Shown piece by piece: positions 59,796 through 64,000 of a stretch of 64,000 nucleotides of DNA. The position numbers and the translations under genes are program-made. The stretch is taken from contig JBFWRK010000002.1 in NCBI GenBank assembly GCA_050248955.1, positions 186,001 through 250,000 of the forward strand, read 5' to 3'. The notes beneath the pieces are model-generated. The model was given only the letters and a program-made list of their open reading frames with translations. It was not told the origin of the DNA and made no database searches. The DNA is from JBFWRK01 sp050248955. Lineage in GTDB: Bacteria > Actinomycetota > Acidimicrobiia > Acidimicrobiales > Ilumatobacteraceae. Each line of letters starts with the position of its first letter. Positions within the stretch are counted from its first letter, which is position 1.

Positions 59796-61505
59796 GTGGT
59801 CGACCCGATCGAAACCCCGCTGTTGCGGCGGATCCGCGAGTCCGTGATCGGGGACGATCAGGTGATGGACGGCCCGTACGGGCCGCACCGGATCACGTAT
59901 GCCGATTACACCGCGTCAGGGCGAGCGCTGAGCTTCATCGAGGACTTCATCCGCGAGGAGGTCCTGCCGCGCTACGCGAACACCCACACCGAATCGTCCG
60001 GCACCGGCCTGCAGACGACGCGGCTGCGTGAAGACGCCCGGCGGATCATCCGCGACGCGGTCTGTGGCGATGACGAGACCTGTGTGATCTTCTGCGGCTC
60101 GGGGGCGACCGGCGCGATCGACAAGTTGATCGGCGTGATGAACCTACGTCTCCCGGCAGACCTCGATGACCGCTACGACCTCTCCCGCCTCATCCCGGCC
60201 GAGGAACGTCCTGTCGTGTTCGTCGGACCGTTCGAGCACCACTCCAACGAGCTCCCGTGGCGTGAGTCGATCGCCGATGTGATCACCATCCCCGAGGACG
60301 CCGACGGCCACGTCGATCTGACGCGGTTGGAGATCGAGCTGATCGCGCACGCGGGTCGTGCGCTGAAGATCGGCTCGTTCTCGGCCGCATCGAACGTCAC
60401 CGGCATCGTCTCCAACAGCTGCGCCATCGCCGACCTGCTCCACCGTCACGGGGCACTGTCGTTCTGGGACTTCGCCGCGGCGGGGCCCTACGTCGACATC
60501 GAGATGTACCCGCAGTGCGCCGAGCACCCCTTGGCATACAAGGACGCCGTGTTCCTGAGCCCGCACAAGTTCGTCGGCGGCCCCGGCACGCCAGGGGTGT
60601 TGGTCGTCCGGCGTTCGCTGCTGCGCAACCGCGTCCCTGACGTGGTGGGCGGCGGCACCGTGGCCTACGTCAACCCCACCGAGCATCGCTACCTCGACGA
60701 TCCCGTCCATCGCGAGGAGGGCGGCACGCCCGCGATCATCGAATCGATCCGAGCCGGGCTGGTGTTCCAGCTCAAGCAGGCGGTCGGCGTCGCGACGATC
60801 CAAGCGCACGAGGAGTCGTACTGGCGGCGAGCCGTCGCGACATGGTCGGCGAATCCGTCGATCCAGGTGCTCGGCAACACGCACTCCGAGCGACTCTCGA
60901 TCCTGTCGTTCGTCGTGAAACGACCGGCAGGGCGCTACCTCCATCACAACTTCGTGGTCGCGCTGCTCAGCGACCTGTTCGGCATCCAGTCCCGAGGCGG
61001 GTGCTCGTGCGCAGGGCCGTACGGCCACCGCCTCCTCGGCATCGACATCGAACGGTCCCACGAGTTCGAGCACGAGATCACCCACGGCTGCGAGGGGATC
61101 AAACCCGGATGGACCCGCGTCAGCTTCAACTACTTCATCTCCGACACCGTCTTCGAGTACCTCGTGGACGCGGTGGATCTGGTGGCCGAGCACGGATGGA
61201 AGCTGCTGCCCGAATACCGGTTCAATCCTGCGACGGGTCTGTGGCGCCATCACCTCGGACCAGTCGAACCCCCGCTACGCCTGTCGCAGCTCTCGTACGA
61301 CCCGCTCACCGGTGAGCTCCGACGCCCGCCACTCGACCGGGTCCGCGCTCCCGAGGCCGCGCTCGCCGGCTACCTCGCTGCTGCCCGGGAGCGCTTCGAT
61401 GCCGCGCCCGCCTGGACCGAGACGAACCCGCACCCGGGAGCGCTGTCGGCGGAGTTCGAGCACTTGCGCTGGTTCGATCTCCCCGCCGAATCACTCATCG
61501 CGTGA
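59796..61505 (+). CDS. Class V aminotransferase / cysteine-desulfurase-like PLP enzyme
   Basis: 569 residues, about 150 more than standard because of the N- and C-terminal extensions. PLP-site: FCGSGATGAIDKL, SAASNVTGI, FWDFAAAGPY (Asp to pyridine N) and SPHKFVGGPGTPG with Lys258 as the Schiff-base lysine. A later RGGCSCAGPYGH loop has two Cys where desulfurases carry the nucleophilic Cys. The acceptor could be sulfur or selenium. GTG 59796 used (GAG upstream); an in-frame TTG at 59775 is possible. It converges with the sulfur/redox genes at 61.5 kb, 23 bp apart. Confidence 0.82.
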   Translation: MVDPIETPLLRRIRESVIGDDQVMDGPYGPHRITYADYTASGRALSFIEDFIREEVLPRYANTHTESSGTGLQTTRLREDARRIIRDAVCGDDETCVIFCGSGATGAIDKLIGVMNLRLPADLDDRYDLSRLIPAEERPVVFVGPFEHHSNELPWRESIADVITIPEDADGHVDLTRLEIELIAHAGRALKIGSFSAASNVTGIVSNSCAIADLLHRHGALSFWDFAAAGPYVDIEMYPQCAEHPLAYKDAVFLSPHKFVGGPGTPGVLVVRRSLLRNRVPDVVGGGTVAYVNPTEHRYLDDPVHREEGGTPAIIESIRAGLVFQLKQAVGVATIQAHEESYWRRAVATWSANPSIQVLGNTHSERLSILSFVVKRPAGRYLHHNFVVALLSDLFGIQSRGGCSCAGPYGHRLLGIDIERSHEFEHEITHGCEGIKPGWTRVSFNYFISDTVFEYLVDAVDLVAEHGWKLLPEYRFNPATGLWRHHLGPVEPPLRLSQLSYDPLTGELRRPPLDRVRAPEAALAGYLAAARERFDAAPAWTETNPHPGALSAEFEHLRWFDLPAESLIA

Positions 61506-61528
61506 GCCTGCCTCGTGCGGTACGCGAG

Positions 61529-61714
61529 TCAGCGATTGCGTAGGCGGCGCAACAACGAGCGCCTCGGCTCGCTCGGCGCCGCCGACGAGCGCTGGCCGGT
61601 GCGGCACTGACAGCGCTCCGCCGGCGGAACGTTCCGCAGCACCTGATCGACATGAGCGCCACACCCTGCCCAGGTCGGCTGCCCGCACGTCCGGCACGTC
61701 ACACGTCTACACAT
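61529..61714 (-). CDS. Cys-rich mini-protein (CRTCG-type zinc-finger-like)
   Basis: 61 residues: TCRTCGQPTWAGCGAHVDQVL and RCQCRTG give six Cys plus one His, a likely zinc or metal-cluster site, followed by a basic tail. Short proteins of this sort, conserved in actinobacteria as I recall them, have no assigned function. The ATG (61714) lies inside a CsoR-like box whose TATGTG could also be a -10 hexamer. Transcription from it would start near 61703, making GTG 61702 a leaderless start. It lies downstream of thioredoxin (35-bp gap). Confidence 0.65.
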   Translation of the reverse strand: MCRRVTCRTCGQPTWAGCGAHVDQVLRNVPPAERCQCRTGQRSSAAPSEPRRSLLRRLRNR

Positions 61715-61728
61715 ACCCCGTAGGGTAT
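61713..61728. promoter_or_regulatory. CsoR-family-type box A
   Basis: ATACCC and GGGTAT arms around CGTA, matching the 16-bp size and sequence type of CsoR/CstR/RicR-family operators. Upstream of and touching the Cys-rich mini-protein gene. Confidence 0.6.
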
Positions 61729-61749
61729 CAGTGCTGCACCAATTCGGGA

Positions 61750-62094
61750 CTACGCCGACGGCACGGCAAAGCGGGCGAGGCCCAACTCGGACTCGATGGC
61801 ATGGCGTGGTCGGGCGCCGACCGCTTGCCTGGTGAGCTCGCCGGCCTCGAACAGCCCGATCGTCGGGATGCCGCGGATGCCGTAGCGGCTGGCAACAGCC
61901 TGGTTGGCGTCGACGTCGACCTTCACGACCCTGATCGATGCTCCGTACTTGTCGGCGAGCGCCTCGAGCTCCGGGGCAACCGCGCGACAGGGGCCGCACC
62001 ACGCAGCCCAGAAGTCGACGACCACCGGCACGGTGGAGTCGAGCACCTCACGCTGGAAGCTTGCCTGGTCATCGGCCTTGGTCATGGTCGCCAT
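61750..62094 (-). CDS. Thioredoxin
   Basis: 114 residues, canonical length. Active site FWAAWCGPCRAVAPELEALA (CGPC) and cis-Pro loop RGIPTIGLFEAGE. No signal peptide; cytoplasmic disulfide reductase. ATG 62094 follows GAGGAC. CsoR-type box B lies 56 bp upstream, which suggests induction by copper or reactive sulfur rather than general housekeeping. Confidence 0.93.
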   Translation of the reverse strand: MATMTKADDQASFQREVLDSTVPVVVDFWAAWCGPCRAVAPELEALADKYGASIRVVKVDVDANQAVASRYGIRGIPTIGLFEAGELTRQAVGARPRHAIESELGLARFAVPSA

Positions 62095-62150
62095 ATCCGG
62101 TCCTCACCTGTCTGGGGACCCATCGGGGTCCAGTTCCCTTGCTTCAACCG

Positions 62151-62166
62151 ATACCCCCATGGGTAT
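62151..62166. promoter_or_regulatory. CsoR-family-type box B
   Basis: ATACCC and GGGTAT arms around CCAT, 56 bp upstream of the thioredoxin start, followed on the plus strand by TATATT. Confidence 0.65.
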
Positions 62167-62243
62167 ATTCCATGGTCTCGGCGAAACACATCCAGCCGGC
62201 GAACACGAGTCCCAGAGTCGATGATCACGCGTGTCGGCGAAGA

Positions 62244-62702
62244 TCAACGGTCGAAGACCGGGTAACCGCCAACTCGGATGCTGGCACCAGCAAGGACGAA
62301 GAGGACGGCGGCCGCGGTCACGATCCGAATGTGCCAGGCCAGTGTCGGCAACGTGCCGTCATGGAGCTTCGGGATCACTCGGAACCGGGCGTGGACGGCA
62401 AGCGCGACGGTGAGTGCGAGGAGGCCGAGCTTGACCTGCACCACCCGGGCGATCGGCGTGGAGTCGAACCAGTGGTCGGGAGCGCCGAGCAGGTGGTGAG
62501 CGAGCCAGAGCCCGGTGGCGACCTGGGCTGCCAGCGCAGGGAGTCCGACGCGCTCGAACGCGCTCTCGTAGTCGCTGACGATCACCGCCCGTTTCTCGCG
62601 CAGCGCTCGCGGCAGGACGCTCACAGCGAGAACGATGTGCCCACCCGCCCAGATCGTGGCGCCGACGAGGTGCAAGCACAAGACGAGGTAGTACGACGCC
62701 AC
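62244..62702 (-). CDS. CopD-like membrane protein
   Basis: 152 residues, four membrane helices. The first, YYLVLCLHLVGATIWAGGHIV, carries two His, as in CopD/PcoD proteins and other four-helix b-heme-like membrane proteins; PRALREKR forms the cytoplasmic loop. A later helix, ARVVQVKLGLLALTVALAVHARFRV, also has a His. CopD family members handle copper or a redox cofactor in the membrane. GTG 62702 directly follows the stop of a 29-codon ORF (TGA-GTG), so it is translated by coupling. Its promoter is probably near the CsoR-type box at 62902. Confidence 0.75.
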   Translation of the reverse strand: MASYYLVLCLHLVGATIWAGGHIVLAVSVLPRALREKRAVIVSDYESAFERVGLPALAAQVATGLWLAHHLLGAPDHWFDSTPIARVVQVKLGLLALTVALAVHARFRVIPKLHDGTLPTLAWHIRIVTAAAVLFVLAGASIRVGGYPVFDR

Positions 62703-62792
62703 TCACGCCCCCATCGGCAGCGCAGGCGCGGTTCGCGCGTCCAGGCGCGCGATCGTCGATGCCGCCAGATCATCGTCAGGCTGATCGCTCAT
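62703..62792 (-). CDS. 29-residue leader ORF preceding CopD-like gene
   Basis: ATG 62792 has a strong site (GAGGAGAGG, 6 nt upstream) and reads MSDQPDDDLAAS, then about 17 more residues to MGA and a TGA. The stop is immediately followed by the CopD-like GTG. No hydrophobic segment or known motif. The CopD-like gene has no site of its own except within this ORF, so the small ORF probably drives its translation; whether the peptide acts itself is unknown. Confidence 0.5.
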   Translation of the reverse strand: MSDQPDDDLAASTIARLDARTAPALPMGA

Positions 62793-62901
62793 CCACTACC
62801 TCTCCTCGTCGGGTCCACCCGCAGCGCTCACGACCTCAGCGCAGCACCGCCGTCACGCTTGCACATCAAACCCGGAAGAGGACCTAAGACCCTCCCGCTG
62901 G

Positions 62902-62917
62902 ATACCTCTGGGGGTAT
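62902..62917. promoter_or_regulatory. CsoR-family-type box C
   Basis: ATACC and GGTAT arms in ATACCTCTGGGGGTAT, in the divergent gap between the small ORF/CopD-like genes and the AhpD-like gene. TATAAG just after the box on the plus strand is a plausible -10, so a bound repressor would block it. Confidence 0.6.
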
Positions 62918-62997
62918 AAGTTCATGAGTTGAACGGCCGAGCCGACACTCGACGACGCGGCCAGCAGAAGCCTGAGTACTGGAGAGATGGGACGATC

Positions 62998-63357
62998 ATG
63001 GACGAGAACGGTTACGGCAAGGCAGTGCTCGAGGAGCTTCGGCCTCTCCACCGTGAGCTCCGCCACGTGATTCCCGACGTGTACAAGGGCTTCGGCGAGT
63101 TCCACCATGCCGCCTTCGCCGGCGGCGATCTCGACGTGAGGACCAAGGAGCTCATCGCCCTCGCGATCGGCGTCATCCAACGCTGCGACGGTTGCATCGC
63201 GTCTCACTCCGAGGGCGCCGCCCGCGCCGGCGCGACCAGGCAGCAGGCGGCCGAGGCCATCGGCGTCGCGATGCTCATGAACGGCGGACCCGCAACCATC
63301 TACGGCCCCCGTGCCTACGCCGCGTTCTGCGAGTTCGCGCCGGTGCCGACGAGCTGA
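62998..63357 (+). CDS. AhpD-like carboxymuconolactone decarboxylase-fold protein
   Basis: 119 residues, all-helical CMD/AhpD fold. The redox centre QRCDGCIASHSEGA has the CxxCxxxH arrangement of AhpD peroxidase adaptors. Start ATG 62998 chosen (GGAGAG upstream); the frame is open 23 codons more. With thioredoxin and a thioredoxin-CcdA protein nearby, a role in disulfide or peroxide handling is likely. Confidence 0.82.
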   Translation: MDENGYGKAVLEELRPLHRELRHVIPDVYKGFGEFHHAAFAGGDLDVRTKELIALAIGVIQRCDGCIASHSEGAARAGATRQQAAEAIGVAMLMNGGPATIYGPRAYAAFCEFAPVPTS

Positions 63358-63417
63358 TCGAGCTGTCTCGGACCAACGACTCTGACGCCCGCAGCGACCC
63401 AGCCATATGTTGCTCGT

Positions 63418-64000
63418 GTGCGGGTTCGCCATGCGCTGATCTACCTGTTCGGAGCCTTCGCACTGGTGATCGTCGCTGTTCCGGGTGCGGCGGTCGCTCA
63501 GCTGGACAGCGAGCAACCAGCTCGGATCGAGCTTGTCATCTTCTACGGCGACGGTTGCCCGTATTGCGCTCGTGAGCTCGCATTCCTCGCCGACCTGCAG
63601 GTGCGCGAACCACGCCTCGAGGTCACCGCTCACGAGGTGTGGAACAACGAACAGAACCGGGAGCTCTTCCGCACAACCGCCGCGTCGCACGGCATCGAGC
63701 CCCAGGCCGTCCCCACCACCTTCCTCGGCGACTCCGTCTGGGTCGGATTCGACTCCACCGTCCAACGACAGATCGAAGATGCGGTCGCAGCACTGGCCGC
63801 GGGCCGGACACCGTCCGTTCCGGAACGCACCACCGTCGATGTCCCGCTCGTCGGCACCGTCGACCTCGGCGGCTCTTCACTCGTCGTCGCCACGCTGCTG
63901 ATCGGGTTCGTCGACGGCGTCAACCCGTGTTCGCTCTGGGTGCTGTCGATGCTGCTCGCACTCGTGCTCCACAGCGGATCGCGGGCGCGGATCGTCATCG
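63418..64000 (+). CDS. Thioredoxin-like domain fused to CcdA/DsbD membrane domain (3' end outside window)
   Basis: Open from GTG 63418 to the window end (194 codons visible). The N-terminus is a signal anchor (LIYLFGAFALVIVAVPGAAVA). Then a thioredoxin/glutaredoxin-like domain with IFYGDGCPYCARE (CPYC) and cis-Pro in QAVPTTFLGD. From about residue 150, the CcdA/DsbD-type membrane domain starts: LVVATLLIGFVDGVNPCSLWVLSMLLALVLH, with the Pro-Cys of the redox helix. It probably transfers electrons across the membrane to exported disulfides. Confidence 0.85.
   Translation, partial: MRVRHALIYLFGAFALVIVAVPGAAVAQLDSEQPARIELVIFYGDGCPYCARELAFLADLQVREPRLEVTAHEVWNNEQNRELFRTTAASHGIEPQAVPTTFLGDSVWVGFDSTVQRQIEDAVAALAAGRTPSVPERTTVDVPLVGTVDLGGSSLVVATLLIGFVDGVNPCSLWVLSMLLALVLHSGSRARIVI

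Overview
The window is GC-rich with dense operons, frequent GTG starts and many 4-bp ATGA/GTGA stop-start overlaps. Together with two wax-ester/triacylglycerol synthases (WS/DGAT), an AfsR/SARP-type regulator, NarL-type two-component systems and a KshA-like Rieske oxygenase, this points to a high-GC actinobacterium. Class Acidimicrobiia is my best guess, but no rRNA or other phylogenetic marker is present. I found no tRNA, rRNA, CRISPR array, insertion sequence or phage gene.

Layout. 1-9.9 kb: carbohydrate, fermentation and lipid storage (GH65 phosphorylase cut by the left edge, universal stress protein, bifunctional AdhE, WS/DGAT, divergent acyl-CoA ligase plus GNAT acetyltransferase). 9.9-19.5 kb: a purine/ureide catabolic locus, with carbamate kinase, YgeY-like hydrolase, YgeW-like carbamoyltransferase and a molybdenum hydroxylase large subunit on the minus strand, divergent from a FAD, 2Fe-2S and second large subunit. 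19.5-25.2 kb: cation exchanger, two-component system, ABC exporter, a lipoprotein gene carrying a perfect 42-bp palindrome, and an unknown gene. 25.5-31.1 kb: Zn-alcohol dehydrogenase, second WS/DGAT, two alpha/beta hydrolases and a membrane-anchored unknown. 31.2-37.2 kb: ion transport (SulP, P-type ATPase, CorA) and a PNPOx-fold protein. 37.2-41.4 kb: a two-component system flanked by two acidic, repeat-rich exported proteins that share a 12-bp upstream motif, then a small HExxH metallopeptidase.

41.6-46.3 kb holds the most unusual gene: one 1581-residue polypeptide joining a SARP DNA-binding head, a pseudokinase, a STAND NTPase, one transmembrane helix and an extracytoplasmic ABC-type solute-binding domain. 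A 10+10 bp inverted repeat lies just upstream. After an AT-richer, gene-poor gap comes a surface-glycan-like operon (GT2 synthase, two right-handed beta-helix proteins, HNH lipoprotein; 47.1-52.1 kb).

52.2-55 kb is a Rieske oxygenase / SnoaL module in which two promoters share the operator TTGAC-N6-GTCAA; it includes a frameshifted methyltransferase. 55-61.5 kb has a fucose-isomerase-like protein, the VTC/DUF4956/CotH set, a hotdog thioesterase and a class V aminotransferase. The last 2.5 kb looks like a CsoR-family (copper or persulfide) regulon: three ATACCC-N4-GGGTAT-type boxes sit upstream of a Cys-rich mini-protein, thioredoxin, a CopD-like membrane protein with a 29-codon leader ORF, an AhpD-like protein and a thioredoxin-CcdA fusion that runs off the right edge.
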